A DNA stretch of 64,000 nt from Kitasatospora sp. MAP12-44 (lineage in GTDB: Bacteria > Actinomycetota > Actinomycetes > Streptomycetales > Streptomycetaceae), in assembly GCF_029892095.1 (NCBI RefSeq), contig NZ_JARZAE010000004.1, positions 7,068,001 through 7,132,000 of the forward strand, in the 5' to 3' direction. A program made the translations under genes and the position numbers. Position 1 is the first letter of the stretch. The number at the start of each line of letters is the position of its first letter. The notes under the pieces are model-generated. The model saw only the letters and a program-made list of their open reading frames with translations, did not search any database and was not told the DNA's origin. Positions 31,344-40,060 of this stretch are shown here, piece after piece.

Positions 31344-32515
31344 CCACCCACCAGCAGAGCATCGGCGTCACGGCGGCCAAGGGCTTCCGCGCCGCCGGGA
31401 TCACGGCCGGCATCAAGGCCTCCGGCACCCCTGACCTCGCGCTGGTCGTCAACGACGGCCCCGAGTTCGGCGCGGCCGGCGTCTTCACCTCCAACCGGGT
31501 CAAGGCCGCTCCGGTGCTCTGGTCCCAGCAGGTGCTGAAGACCGGCCAGTTGGCCGCAGTCATCCTCAACTCCGGTGGCGCCAACGCCTGTACGGGCCCA
31601 GAGGGCTTCCAGGACACCCACGCCACCGCCGAGCAGGTCGCCGCCGAACTCGGCGTCGGCGCGGGCGAGGTGGCGGTCGCCTCGACCGGCCTGATCGGCG
31701 TACGGCTGCCGATGGACGTGCTGCTGCCGGGCGTCGGGCTGGCCGTCAAGGCGCTCTCCGCGGACGGCGGCGAGTCGGCGGCGATCGCCATCAAGACCAC
31801 CGACACCGTGCACAAGACGGCCGCGGTGAGCAGCCCGCAGGGCTGGACGGTCGGCGGGATGGCCAAGGGCGCGGGCATGCTCGCCCCGGGGCTGGCCACC
31901 ATGCTGGTGGTGCTGACCACCGACGCCGCCGTGCCGGGCGCCGGCCTGGACGAGGCGCTGCGCGCCGCCACCCGCACCACCTTCGACCGGGTGGACTCCG
32001 ACGGCTGCATGTCCACCAATGACACGGTCCTGCTGCTCGCCTCCGGTGCCTCCGAAGTGGCGCCCGCCGCAGCGGAGTTCAACGCCGCCGTGCAGCAGGT
32101 CTGCGCGGACCTGGCCCGCCAGCTGATCGGCGACGCCGAAGGGGCCAGCAAGGACATCCAGATCGTGGTCACCGGCGCCGCCAGCGAGGACGAGGCGGTG
32201 CTGGTCGGCCGGGTGATCGCCCGCAACAACCTGCTCAAGTGCGCCCTGCATGGCGAAGACCCCAACTGGGGGCGGGTGTTGGCCGCGATCGGCACCACGG
32301 ACGCGGCCTTCGACCCGGACCGTCTTGACGTCGCGATCAACGGCGTCTGGGTCTGCCGCAACGGCTCGGTCGGCGAGGACCGCGACCTGGTGGACATGAC
32401 GGGCCGTCAGATCACCATCACCGCCGACCTGAACGCCGGCCAGGCCGAGGCCACCGTGTGGACCAACGACCTCACCGCCGACTATGTGCACGAGAACAGC
32501 GCCTACTCCAGCTGA
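31340..32515 (+). CDS. argJ: Glutamate N-acetyltransferase / amino-acid acetyltransferase
   Basis: This is a 391-residue ArgJ, which recycles the acetyl group from N-acetylornithine to glutamate. The precursor self-cleaves before the catalytic threonine; the segment KGAGMLAPGLATMLV places it at Thr187. Other landmarks are SGGANACTG, GVIGVRLPMD-like GLIGVRLPMD, and the C-terminal ENSAYSS. GTG start overlaps the argC stop (GTGA). Confidence 0.96.
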   Translation: MTTHQQSIGVTAAKGFRAAGITAGIKASGTPDLALVVNDGPEFGAAGVFTSNRVKAAPVLWSQQVLKTGQLAAVILNSGGANACTGPEGFQDTHATAEQVAAELGVGAGEVAVASTGLIGVRLPMDVLLPGVGLAVKALSADGGESAAIAIKTTDTVHKTAAVSSPQGWTVGGMAKGAGMLAPGLATMLVVLTTDAAVPGAGLDEALRAATRTTFDRVDSDGCMSTNDTVLLLASGASEVAPAAAEFNAAVQQVCADLARQLIGDAEGASKDIQIVVTGAASEDEAVLVGRVIARNNLLKCALHGEDPNWGRVLAAIGTTDAAFDPDRLDVAINGVWVCRNGSVGEDRDLVDMTGRQITITADLNAGQAEATVWTNDLTADYVHENSAYSS

Positions 32516-32537
32516 GAGCCAGAGGGACACCACTACC

Positions 32538-33470
32538 GTGCAGATCGCACCCAAGGGCGAACAGGCCCGCAACAACACCGCGTTGCCCAAGGCCCGCACG
32601 CTGATCGAGGCGCTGCCGTGGCTGGAGCGCTTCCACGGCAAGACCGTGGTGATCAAGTTCGGCGGCAACGCCATGGTCGACGAGTCGCTGAAGGCCGCCT
32701 TCGCGCAGGACGTGGTCTTCCTGCGCTATGCCGGCCTGCACCCGGTCGTGGTGCACGGCGGCGGCCCGCAGATCAGCGCGCAGTTGGACAAGCTCGGCCT
32801 GAAGTCCTCCTTCACCAACGGCCTGCGGGTCACCACCCCGGAGACCATGGACGTGGTCCGGATGGTGCTCGCGGGCCAGGTCCAGCGCGAGCTGGTGGGG
32901 CTGCTCAACGAGCACGGCCCGTTCGCGGTCGGCATGACCGGCGAGGACGCCCACACGATGACCGCCGTCAAGCGCTACGCGCTGGTGGACGGTGAGCAGG
33001 TGGACATCGGCCTGGTCGGGGACATCGTCAACATCGAGGCGGGCGCGGTCAAGGCGCTGATCGCCGACGGCCGGATCCCGGTCATCTCCAGCATCGCCCG
33101 CAGCACCGACGGCCATGTCTACAACATCAACGCGGACACCGCCGCGGCCGCCCTCGCGGTCGCGCTGGGCGCCGAGATGCTGGTGGTGCTCACCGACGTC
33201 GAGGGCCTCTACGCCGACTGGCCGAACTCCGACGACGTGATCAGCCAGCTCTCGGCGACCGAGCTGGACGCCATACTGCCCACGCTCGCCAGCGGGATGG
33301 TGCCGAAGATGGAGGGCTGCCTGCGCGCCGTGCGCTCCGGCGTGGGCACCGCCCGCGTGCTGGACGGCCGGGTGCAGCACAGCCTGCTCCTGGAGATCTT
33401 CACCGACGAGGGAATCGGCACCATGGTGGTGCCGGACGACGAAGCAGCCGTACTGGGGGGACTGGCATGA
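32538..33470 (+). CDS. argB: Acetylglutamate kinase
   Basis: This is a 310-residue ArgB, phosphorylating N-acetylglutamate, normally the step feedback-inhibited by arginine. Motifs: VVIKFGGNAM, VVVHGGGPQIS, YNINADTAAAALAVALGAEMLVVLTDVEGLY and ASGMVPKMEGCLRAVRSGV. GTG at 32538 (VQIAPKGEQARNN) follows AGAGGGA. The N-terminal extension before the kinase core is of the length seen in arginine-sensitive enzymes. It overlaps argD by four bases. Confidence 0.96.
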   Translation: MQIAPKGEQARNNTALPKARTLIEALPWLERFHGKTVVIKFGGNAMVDESLKAAFAQDVVFLRYAGLHPVVVHGGGPQISAQLDKLGLKSSFTNGLRVTTPETMDVVRMVLAGQVQRELVGLLNEHGPFAVGMTGEDAHTMTAVKRYALVDGEQVDIGLVGDIVNIEAGAVKALIADGRIPVISSIARSTDGHVYNINADTAAAALAVALGAEMLVVLTDVEGLYADWPNSDDVISQLSATELDAILPTLASGMVPKMEGCLRAVRSGVGTARVLDGRVQHSLLLEIFTDEGIGTMVVPDDEAAVLGGLA

Positions 33471-34741
33471 CCGACACCGACAAGACCGGTGGCAGCACCG
33501 GCAGCACCAGCAACAAGGAGCTGGCCGACCGCTGGCAGCACGCGCTCGCCGACAACTACGGCACCCCCCGCCTTGCCCTGGTCCGCGGCGAGGGGGCGAC
33601 GCTCTGGGACGCCGACGGCAGCAGCTACACCGACTTCGTGGGCGGCATCGCGGTCAACGCGCTGGGCACCGCCCACCCGGCCGTGGTCGCGGCCGTCACC
33701 CAGCAGATCGGCCGACTCGGCCACGTCTCCAACCTGTTCATGGCCGAACCGACTATCGCGCTGGCCGAGCGGCTGCTCGACCTGTTCGGCCGTCGGGACG
33801 GCCGGGTCTTCTTCTGCAACTCGGGCGCCGAGGCCAACGAGGCCGCGTTCAAGATCAGCCGGCTGACCGGCCGCACCCACCTGGTCGCGCTGCAGGGCGC
33901 CTTCCACGGCCGGACCATGGGCGCCCTGGCGCTGACCGGCCAGCCCGCCAAGCAGGACCCGTTCCGGCCGCTGCCGGGCGACGTCACGCACGTCCCGTTC
34001 GGCGACATCGAGGCGCTGCGCGCGGCGGTGACCACCGAGACCGCGGCGGTCGTGCTGGAGCCGATCCAGGGCGAGAACGGCGCGATCCCGCTGCCGGCCG
34101 GCTACCTGCGGGCGGCGCGCGAGTTCACCCGGGCGACCGGCACCCTGCTGATCCTGGACGAGGTCCAGACGGGTGTCGGCCGAACCGGTCACTGGTTCGC
34201 CCACCAGGCCGAGGAGGGCGTCGACCCGGACGTGGTCACCCTCGCCAAGGGCCTGGGCGGCGGCCTGCCGATCGGTGCCGCGGTTGCCTTCGGCCCGGCG
34301 GCCGAGCTGCTGCGCCCCGGCCAGCACGGCACCACTTTCGGCGGCAACCCGGTGGTCGCGGCGGCGGCGCTGGCGGTGCTGGACACCATCGAGTCGCAGG
34401 GCCTGCTGGCCCACGTCCAGCAGCTCGGCGAGCGGCTGCGCACCGGCATCGAGGCGATCGGCGACCCGCTCGTGTCGCATGTGCGCGGTGCCGGCCTGCT
34501 GCTCGGCATCGTGCTCACCCGGCCCGTCGCGGGCCAGGTCCAGGCGGCGGCCCAGCAGGCCGGATTCCTGGTGAACGCGGCCGTCCCGGACGCGATCCGC
34601 CTGGTGCCGCCGCTGGTGATCACCGAGCAGCAGGTGGACCTCCTGCTGGCCGCCCTCCCGGGCATCCTGCGCGGCGTCCGGGAGGCCGAACCCGCCCCGG
34701 GGCAGCAGGAACCCGCCCCGGCCGCGCAGGCGCGAGGGTAG
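33467..34741 (+). CDS. argD: Acetylornithine aminotransferase
   Basis: This is a 424-residue PLP enzyme converting N-acetylglutamate semialdehyde to N-acetylornithine. Class III aminotransferase motifs are FFCNSGAEANEAAFK, GAFHGRTMGALALTG, LLILDEVQTGVGRTG and TLAKGLGGGLPIGA, with the PLP lysine at Lys261. The C-terminal tail is rich in Ala, Pro and Gln. ATG overlaps the argB stop. Confidence 0.96.
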   Translation: MTDTDKTGGSTGSTSNKELADRWQHALADNYGTPRLALVRGEGATLWDADGSSYTDFVGGIAVNALGTAHPAVVAAVTQQIGRLGHVSNLFMAEPTIALAERLLDLFGRRDGRVFFCNSGAEANEAAFKISRLTGRTHLVALQGAFHGRTMGALALTGQPAKQDPFRPLPGDVTHVPFGDIEALRAAVTTETAAVVLEPIQGENGAIPLPAGYLRAAREFTRATGTLLILDEVQTGVGRTGHWFAHQAEEGVDPDVVTLAKGLGGGLPIGAAVAFGPAAELLRPGQHGTTFGGNPVVAAAALAVLDTIESQGLLAHVQQLGERLRTGIEAIGDPLVSHVRGAGLLLGIVLTRPVAGQVQAAAQQAGFLVNAAVPDAIRLVPPLVITEQQVDLLLAALPGILRGVREAEPAPGQQEPAPAAQARG

Positions 34742-34759
34742 TCCGGGAGAATCGTCCTC

Positions 34760-35305
34760 ATGACCGTGCCCCCACCCGACCAGCCCGCCGCGGGCCCCAC
34801 GCCGCAGGTCCCGCAGACCCGCACGGCGCGGCACCGGCGGATCGTGGATCTGCTCACCCGTCAGCCCGTCCGCTCGCAGAGCCAGTTGGCCAAGCTGCTG
34901 GCTGACGACGGGTTGGTGGTCACCCAGGCCACGCTCTCCCGGGACCTGGACGAGCTGGGCGCGGTCAAGATCCGCAACCGGGACGGCGCGCTCATCTACG
35001 CCGTCCCGGCCGAGGGCGGCGACCGCACGCCGCGGGCGCCGATGGGGGAGTCGGCCACCGAGGGGCGGATGGCCCGGCTGGCCGGCGAACTGATGGTCTC
35101 CGCCACCGCCTCCGGCAACCTGGTGGTGCTGCGCACCCCGCCGGGCGCCGCGCAGTTCCTGGCCTCGGCGATCGACACGGCCGAGGTCTTCGAGATCATC
35201 GGCACCATCGCGGGCGACGACACCGTCCTGCTGATCAGCCGCGATCCGGCCGGCGGCCAGGCACTGGCGGACCATCTGATGCAGTTGGCGCAGACCAAGT
35301 CCTAG
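34760..35305 (+). CDS. argR: Arginine repressor ArgR
   Basis: This is a 181-residue ArgR/AhrC-type repressor, a hexamer that binds ARG boxes with arginine as co-repressor. The winged-helix part is TARHRRIVDLLTRQPVRSQSQLAKLL plus VTQATLSRDLDELGAVKI. The C-terminal oligomerisation and arginine-binding domain has VVLRTPPGAAQFLASAID and GTIAGDDTVLLISRD. It follows argD by 18 bases with a GGGAGA-type site. Targets probably include the sites ahead of argC and argG. Confidence 0.95.
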   Translation: MTVPPPDQPAAGPTPQVPQTRTARHRRIVDLLTRQPVRSQSQLAKLLADDGLVVTQATLSRDLDELGAVKIRNRDGALIYAVPAEGGDRTPRAPMGESATEGRMARLAGELMVSATASGNLVVLRTPPGAAQFLASAIDTAEVFEIIGTIAGDDTVLLISRDPAGGQALADHLMQLAQTKS

Positions 35306-35335
35306 CGACCAAGTCCTAGCGACCCAAGTACTGGC
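35293..35335 (+). repeat. Tandem duplication spanning the argR stop codon
   Basis: GACCAAGTCCTAGC occurs twice exactly (35293-35306, 35307-35320), followed by a diverged third copy, GACCCAAGTACTGGC. The first copy contains the last codons and TAG of argR. Confidence 0.85.
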
Positions 35336-35429
35336 GACCGAGCAGCGCGAATCGGCCATTCTGCCCCGAACGGGTGCGACCCCTTCGTACGCCCCGCAAC
35401 GCCGGGCTAGGTTGAGCCAACGGATAGTT

Positions 35430-35446
35430 GGTTGCCCAGGGCAACC
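35430..35446. promoter_or_regulatory. Perfect inverted repeat upstream of the ferredoxin-P450 pair
   Basis: GGTTGCCC-a-GGGCAACC is a perfect eight-base dyad 30 bases before the ferredoxin start. It is a good candidate operator for an unlinked repressor of the P450 operon. Confidence 0.5.
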
Positions 35447-35476
35447 GACCCCCTTCGCGCCCATCGAGGTCTCGCC

Positions 35477-35683
35477 ATGCACGTGACTGTCGACCAGGAT
35501 CGCTGCTGCAGTTCAGGGCAGTGTGTGCTGACCGCCCCCGACGTCTTCGACCAGAGCGAGCAGGACGGCCTCGTCCTGCTGCTCCAGGACCGGCCCGCCG
35601 AAGCCCTGCACGCGCAGGTCCGCACCGCCGCCGTGCTCTGTCCGGCCGGCGCCATCTCCATCGGACAGGCGGCCGGCGCATGA
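35477..35683 (+). CDS. [3Fe-4S] ferredoxin
   Basis: This is a 68-residue ferredoxin of the type that feeds electrons to actinomycete P450s. The cluster ligands are Cys10, Cys16 and Cys55 (DRCCSSGQCVLTAPDVFD, then LCPAGAI). One of the four positions of a [4Fe-4S] site is missing, giving a 3Fe-4S cluster. ATG 35477 has GAGG upstream. Its stop overlaps the P450 start (ATGA), so the pair is made together. Confidence 0.92.
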   Translation: MHVTVDQDRCCSSGQCVLTAPDVFDQSEQDGLVLLLQDRPAEALHAQVRTAAVLCPAGAISIGQAAGA

Positions 35684-36876
35684 CCGAGACCCGGCCGGAC
35701 ACCCTGACCCTGCCCGTCAGCCGCGGTGGCTGCCCGTTCGACCCCCCGGCGCTCTACCGCCAGGACGTGGGGGCGAGCCGGGTGAACCTGTGGGACGGCA
35801 CCTCCTGCTGGCTGCTGACCGGCTACCGCGAGGTCCGCACCGCCCTGACGGACCACCGGTTCAGCGCCGACGCCCGCCACCCGAACTTCCCCTTCCTCAC
35901 CCCCGGCCGCCGCGCGCTGGTCGGCAACAACCCCAGCTTCATCCGACTCGACGACCCCGAGCACTCCCGGCTGCGCCGGATGCTCACCGGCGACTTCCTG
36001 ATCAAGCGGGTCGAGGCCATGCGGCCCGGCATCCAGCGGATCGTCGACGAGGCCCTCGATGCCATGGTGGCGCACGGCTCGCCGGCCGACCTGGTGGCCG
36101 AATTCGCGCTGCCCGTGCCGTCGTTGGTGATCTGCGAGCTGCTCGGGGTGCCGTACCGGGACCACGGGTTCTTCCAGCGGCAGAGTCAGCTGCTGCTGGA
36201 CAACACCACGTCGGCCGAGGCCGCCAAAGAGGCCGCCGACGCGCTGACGGACTACCTGACCGAGCAGGCCGACCGCGCCGCGAGCTCCGACGGCGACTCC
36301 GAGGGCATCCTGGGCCGGCTGGCCGCGCGCGGCGACCTGACCTCCGCCGAGATCGCAGCCAACGGCGTGCTGCTGCTGATAGCCGGCCACGAGACGACCG
36401 CCAACATGACCTCGCTCTCCACCCTGGCCCTGCTGCGCAACCCCGCGCAGGCCGACCGGCTGCGCGCCGATTCCTCGCTGATCCGCGGCGCGGTGGAGGA
36501 GCTGCTGCGCTACCTCACCATCGTCCACAACGGCCTGCCGCGAGTGGCCCTTGAGGACGTCGAGTTGGCGGACGGGCAGCTGATCCTGGCCGGCGAGGGC
36601 GTGCTGTGCCAGCTCGCCACCGCCAACCGCGACGAGGAACTCTTCCCGGCGGGAAGCGAGTTGCGGGTCGAGCGGGATGCCCGCCGGCACCTGGCCTTCG
36701 GCTTCGGGGTGCACCAGTGCCTGGGCCAGCCGCTGGCCCGCGCGGAGCTGCAGATCGTCCTGGAGACGCTGCTGCGCCGGCTGCCGCAGCTGCGCCTCGC
36801 GGTGCCGTTCGAGGAACTCAAGTTCCGCGAGGAGGCGCTGGTGTACGGCCTGAAGGAGCTGCCGGTCGCCTGGTGA
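35680..36876 (+). CDS. Cytochrome P450 (CYP105-like)
   Basis: This is a 398-residue soluble bacterial P450 monooxygenase. The I-helix oxygen-binding motif is AGHETTANM, the ExxR region is VEELLRY, and the haem loop is FGFGVHQCLGQPLAR with Cys347 as thiolate ligand. HPNFPFLTPGRRALVGNNPSFIRLDDPEHSRLRRMLTGDF is the conserved early region of CYP105-type enzymes, many of which hydroxylate xenobiotics or macrolides with a dedicated 3Fe-4S ferredoxin like the upstream one. It sits inside the arginine block but has no obvious link to arginine. The stop lies in a short tandem repeat. Confidence 0.93.
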   Translation: MTETRPDTLTLPVSRGGCPFDPPALYRQDVGASRVNLWDGTSCWLLTGYREVRTALTDHRFSADARHPNFPFLTPGRRALVGNNPSFIRLDDPEHSRLRRMLTGDFLIKRVEAMRPGIQRIVDEALDAMVAHGSPADLVAEFALPVPSLVICELLGVPYRDHGFFQRQSQLLLDNTTSAEAAKEAADALTDYLTEQADRAASSDGDSEGILGRLAARGDLTSAEIAANGVLLLIAGHETTANMTSLSTLALLRNPAQADRLRADSSLIRGAVEELLRYLTIVHNGLPRVALEDVELADGQLILAGEGVLCQLATANRDEELFPAGSELRVERDARRHLAFGFGVHQCLGQPLARAELQIVLETLLRRLPQLRLAVPFEELKFREEALVYGLKELPVAW

Positions 36877-36906
36877 GCAAGCGGATGAGCAGTGGATGAG
36901 CAGTGG
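36874..36906 (+). repeat. TGAGCA repeats at the P450 stop codon
   Basis: TGAGCA occurs at 36874 (the stop codon itself), 36886 and 36897. The last two lie in exact 11-base units GATGAGCAGTG. Confidence 0.75.
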
Positions 36907-36925
36907 GTGGGCGCCCGGCTTTGAG

Positions 36926-36958
36926 TTTCATACAGAGTCGTGCATACTTATGCCTATC
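36926..36958 (+). promoter_or_regulatory. Candidate ARG operator upstream of argG
   Basis: This A/T-rich stretch holds TTTCATAC and the dyad GCATA-CT-TATGC, resembling paired arginine-repressor half sites, about 60-95 bases before the argG start. Its local composition stands out from the flanks. Confidence 0.55.
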
Positions 36959-37020
36959 GGCGCATGGGACCCCGGTTCTGGCGCTCGCCCCCTGCTCGTA
37001 CTGCGAAGAAGGAGAAAGCC

Positions 37021-38214
37021 GTGACCGAGCGCGTCGTACTCGCCTACTCGGGCGGTCTGGACACGTCCGTCTGCATCGGCTGGATCGCCGAGGAGACGGG
37101 CGCCGAGGTCATCGCCGTCGCCGTCGACGTCGGCCAGGGCGGCGAGGACCTGGACGCCATCCGCCAGCGCGCGCTGGACTGCGGCGCGGTGGAGGCCGAA
37201 GTGGCCGACGCCCGCTCGGAGTTCGCCGACGAATACTGCCTCCCGGCGATCAAGGCCAACGCCCTCTACCAGGGCCAGTACCCGCTGGTCTCCGCGCTCT
37301 CCCGGCCGGCCATCGTCAAGCACCTGGTGGCCGCAGCCCAGAAGCACGGCGCCACCACGGTCGCCCACGGCTGCACCGGCAAGGGCAACGACCAGGTCCG
37401 CTTCGAGGTCGGCATCCAGTCGCTGGCCCCCTCGCTCAAGTGCATCGCCCCGGTCCGCGACTACGCGATGACCCGGGACAAGGCGATCGCCTTCGCCGAG
37501 GCCAAGAACCTGCCGATCGTCACCACCAAGAAGAACCCGTACTCGATCGACCAGAACGTCTTCGGGCGCGCCGTCGAGACCGGCTTCCTGGAGGACATCT
37601 GGAACGCCCCGATCGAGGACGTCTACGAGTACACCCAGAACCCGGCGACCCCGCGCGAGGCCGACGAGGTGGTCATCACCTTCGACGCCGGTGTCCCGGT
37701 CGCCATCGACGGCCGCAAGGTCACCGTCCTGCAGGCCATCGAGGAGCTCAACCAGCGGGCCGGCGCCCAGGGCATCGGCCGGCTCGACATGGTCGAGGAC
37801 CGGCTGGTCGGCATCAAGTCCCGTGAGATCTACGAGGCTCCGGGTGCGATCGCGCTGATCACCGCGCACCAGGCGCTGGAGAACGTCACCGTCGAGCGCG
37901 AACTCGCCCGCTACAAGCGGCAGGTGGAGCAGCGCTGGGCCGAACTCGTCTACGACGGGCTCTGGTTCTCCCCGCTCAAGCGCGCGCTGGACGGCTTCGT
38001 CAACGAGGCCAACCAGGCGGTCTCCGGCGACATCCGGCTCGTCCTGCACGGCGGCCGGGCCGTCGTCAACGGCCGCAAGTCGGACCAGTCGCTGTACGAC
38101 TTCAACCTCGCCACCTACGACACCGGCGACACCTTCGACCAGTCGATGTCCAAGGGCTTCATCGAGATCTTCGGGCTCTCCTCGAAGATCGCGGCCCGCC
38201 GCGACCTGGCCTGA
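37021..38214 (+). CDS. argG: Argininosuccinate synthase
   Basis: This is a 397-residue ArgG, joining citrulline and aspartate with ATP. The N-terminal MTERVVLAYSGGLDTSVCI carries the PP-loop SGGLDTS. VAHGCTGKGNDQVRFE and TTKKNPYSIDQNVFGRAVETG are conserved substrate-binding parts. GTG 37021 follows AAGGAGAAAG. It has its own promoter region with a candidate ARG site, and also would recycle citrulline produced by NO synthase. Confidence 0.97.
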   Translation: MTERVVLAYSGGLDTSVCIGWIAEETGAEVIAVAVDVGQGGEDLDAIRQRALDCGAVEAEVADARSEFADEYCLPAIKANALYQGQYPLVSALSRPAIVKHLVAAAQKHGATTVAHGCTGKGNDQVRFEVGIQSLAPSLKCIAPVRDYAMTRDKAIAFAEAKNLPIVTTKKNPYSIDQNVFGRAVETGFLEDIWNAPIEDVYEYTQNPATPREADEVVITFDAGVPVAIDGRKVTVLQAIEELNQRAGAQGIGRLDMVEDRLVGIKSREIYEAPGAIALITAHQALENVTVERELARYKRQVEQRWAELVYDGLWFSPLKRALDGFVNEANQAVSGDIRLVLHGGRAVVNGRKSDQSLYDFNLATYDTGDTFDQSMSKGFIEIFGLSSKIAARRDLA

Positions 38215-38226
38215 GCCACCCCTCCC

Positions 38227-38260
38227 GAGCCCCGGCCGGTTCCCCCGCCGGCCGGGGCTC
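38227..38260 (+). terminator. Hairpin between argG and argH
   Basis: GAGCCCCGGCCGG and CCGGCCGGGGCTC form a perfect 13-base-pair stem with an eight-base loop, 13 bases after the argG stop and 40 before argH. It may end most argG transcripts or set the argG:argH ratio. Confidence 0.65.
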
Positions 38261-38300
38261 ACCCCTTCCCCCTCTCGCACCATCGCAAGGAGCGCCCCCG

Positions 38301-39725
38301 ATGTCGTCCGACCAGACCGCCGACGTTCGCCTCTGGGGCGCCCGCTTCGCCGACGGCCCCTCCGAGGCGCTGGCCAGGCTCTCCGCCTCCGTCCACTTCG
38401 ACTGGCGGCTCGCCCCGTACGACATCGCCGGCTCCAAGGCGCACGCCCGCGCCCTGTACCAGGCGGGCCTGCTGACGGACGACGAACTCGCCGCCATGCT
38501 GGCCGGGTTGGACCAGCTGCTGGCCGACGTGCAGGCCGGCACCTTCACCGGCACGATCGCCGACGAGGACGTGCACACCGCCCTGGAGCGCGGCCTGCTG
38601 GAGCGGCTCGGCGCCGACCTCGGCGGCAAGCTGCGAGCCGGCCGCTCGCGCAACGACCAGATCGCCACGCTCTTCCGGATGTACCTGCGCGACCACGCGC
38701 GGACCATCGGCGCCCTGGTCCTGGACCTCCAGCAGGCCCTGGTCGGCCTCGCCGAGGCGCACCCGGACACCGCGATGCCCGGCCGCACCCACCTGCAGCA
38801 CGCGCAGCCGGTGCTCTTCGCCCACCATGTCCTCGCGCACGTCCAGGCGCTGGGCCGGGACGCCGAGCGGCTGCGCCAGTGGGACACCCGTACCGCGGTC
38901 TCGCCGTACGGCTCCGGCGCGCTGGCCGGCTCCTCGCTGGGCCTGGACCCGCAGACGGTGGCCGCCGAACTCGGCTTCGAGGGCGGCTCGGTGGGCAACT
39001 CCATCGACGGGACCGCCTCGCGCGACTTCGTCGCCGAGTTCGCCTTCGTGACGGCGATGATCGGGATCAACCTCTCCCGGATCGCCGAGGAGGTGATCCT
39101 CTGGAACACCAAGGAGTTCGGCTTCATCACGCTGCACGACGCCTTCTCCACGGGCTCCTCGATCATGCCGCAGAAGAAGAACCCGGACATCGCGGAGCTG
39201 GCGCGCGGCAAGTCCGGCCGCCTGATCGGCAACCTGACCGGCCTGCTGGCCACCCTCAAGGCGCTCCCGCTGGCCTACAACCGGGACCTCCAGGAGGACA
39301 AGGAGCCGGTCTTCGACGCCTGCGACACCCTGGAGGTCCTGCTGCCGGCCTTCACCGGCATGATGGCCACCCTCACCGTCCACCGCGAGCGGCTGGAGGA
39401 GCTGGCCCCGGCCGGCTTCTCGCTGGCCACCGACGTGGCCGAGTGGCTGGTCAAGCAGGGCGTCCCGTTCCGGGTCGCGCACGAGGTGGCCGGCGCCTGC
39501 GTCAAGACCTGTGAGGGCCTGGGCATCGAGCTGGGCGACCTGACGGACGAGCAGTTCGCCGCGATCTCCCCCCAGCTGACGCCCGCCGTCCGCGAGGTGC
39601 TCAGCGTGCACGGCTCGATCGCCTCGCGGGACGGTCGCGGCGGCACCGCGCCCAGCGCGGTGGCCGCGCAGCTGACCGAGCTCAAGGCGGACCTCTCGCT
39701 CCAGCAGGAGTGGGTCGGCCAGTAG
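38301..39725 (+). CDS. argH: Argininosuccinate lyase
   Basis: This is a 474-residue ArgH, releasing arginine and fumarate in the last biosynthetic step. It starts at ATG with AAGGAG upstream. Signature segments are LRAGRSRNDQIAT, TAMPGRTHLQHAQPVLF-like sequence, and the fumarase/aspartase signature GSSIMPQKKNPD, whose serine is catalytic. The stop codon lies in a 13-base tandem repeat, and a strong hairpin follows. Confidence 0.97.
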   Translation: MSSDQTADVRLWGARFADGPSEALARLSASVHFDWRLAPYDIAGSKAHARALYQAGLLTDDELAAMLAGLDQLLADVQAGTFTGTIADEDVHTALERGLLERLGADLGGKLRAGRSRNDQIATLFRMYLRDHARTIGALVLDLQQALVGLAEAHPDTAMPGRTHLQHAQPVLFAHHVLAHVQALGRDAERLRQWDTRTAVSPYGSGALAGSSLGLDPQTVAAELGFEGGSVGNSIDGTASRDFVAEFAFVTAMIGINLSRIAEEVILWNTKEFGFITLHDAFSTGSSIMPQKKNPDIAELARGKSGRLIGNLTGLLATLKALPLAYNRDLQEDKEPVFDACDTLEVLLPAFTGMMATLTVHRERLEELAPAGFSLATDVAEWLVKQGVPFRVAHEVAGACVKTCEGLGIELGDLTDEQFAAISPQLTPAVREVLSVHGSIASRDGRGGTAPSAVAAQLTELKADLSLQQEWVGQ

Positions 39726-39737
39726 GGTCGGCCGGTA
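39712..39737 (+). repeat. Tandem duplication spanning the argH stop codon
   Basis: GGGTCGGCCAGTA (39712-39724) is followed directly by GGGTCGGCCGGTA (12 of 13 identical). The TAG stop bridges the two copies. Confidence 0.8.
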
Positions 39738-39751
39738 GGAGAGCCCACCGA

Positions 39752-39784
39752 GAGGGGCGCGGCAGCAGGTCTGCCGCGCCCCTC
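39752..39784 (+). terminator. Terminator hairpin after argH
   Basis: GAGGGGCGCGGCAG-caggt-CTGCCGCGCCCCTC is a perfect 14-base-pair stem 26 bases after the argH stop. Confidence 0.8.
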
Positions 39785-40060
39785 CGGCATGTCCGCGCTT
39801 CGTCGGCTGAGTGATTTCCGCCACCCGCAAGGCCTAACGGGTTGAGAACAGCTGAAGCCTGGGTAGAGCGCTGGCGAACGTGTCTGCCGCCCCCGGCGCG
39901 CGCCACGGCGTGACGGACGGGTGTTCGCGTGGAGCGGCTGATACGGTCTTGCGCTATTCCCGGTCAGGGCCGATCCCCGTCCGGGCAGACCTCCGGCTGG
40001 GCATCCGGTGCGGAACCCTCACTGCGCGCGCCGGGTAAAAACGATGGGAGGCCCCCGCAT
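39785..40060. other. Non-coding stretch ahead of the acetyltransferase
   Basis: Nothing here looks coding. It presumably carries the promoter for the acetyltransferase gene; no clear operator symmetry was seen. Confidence 0.4.
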
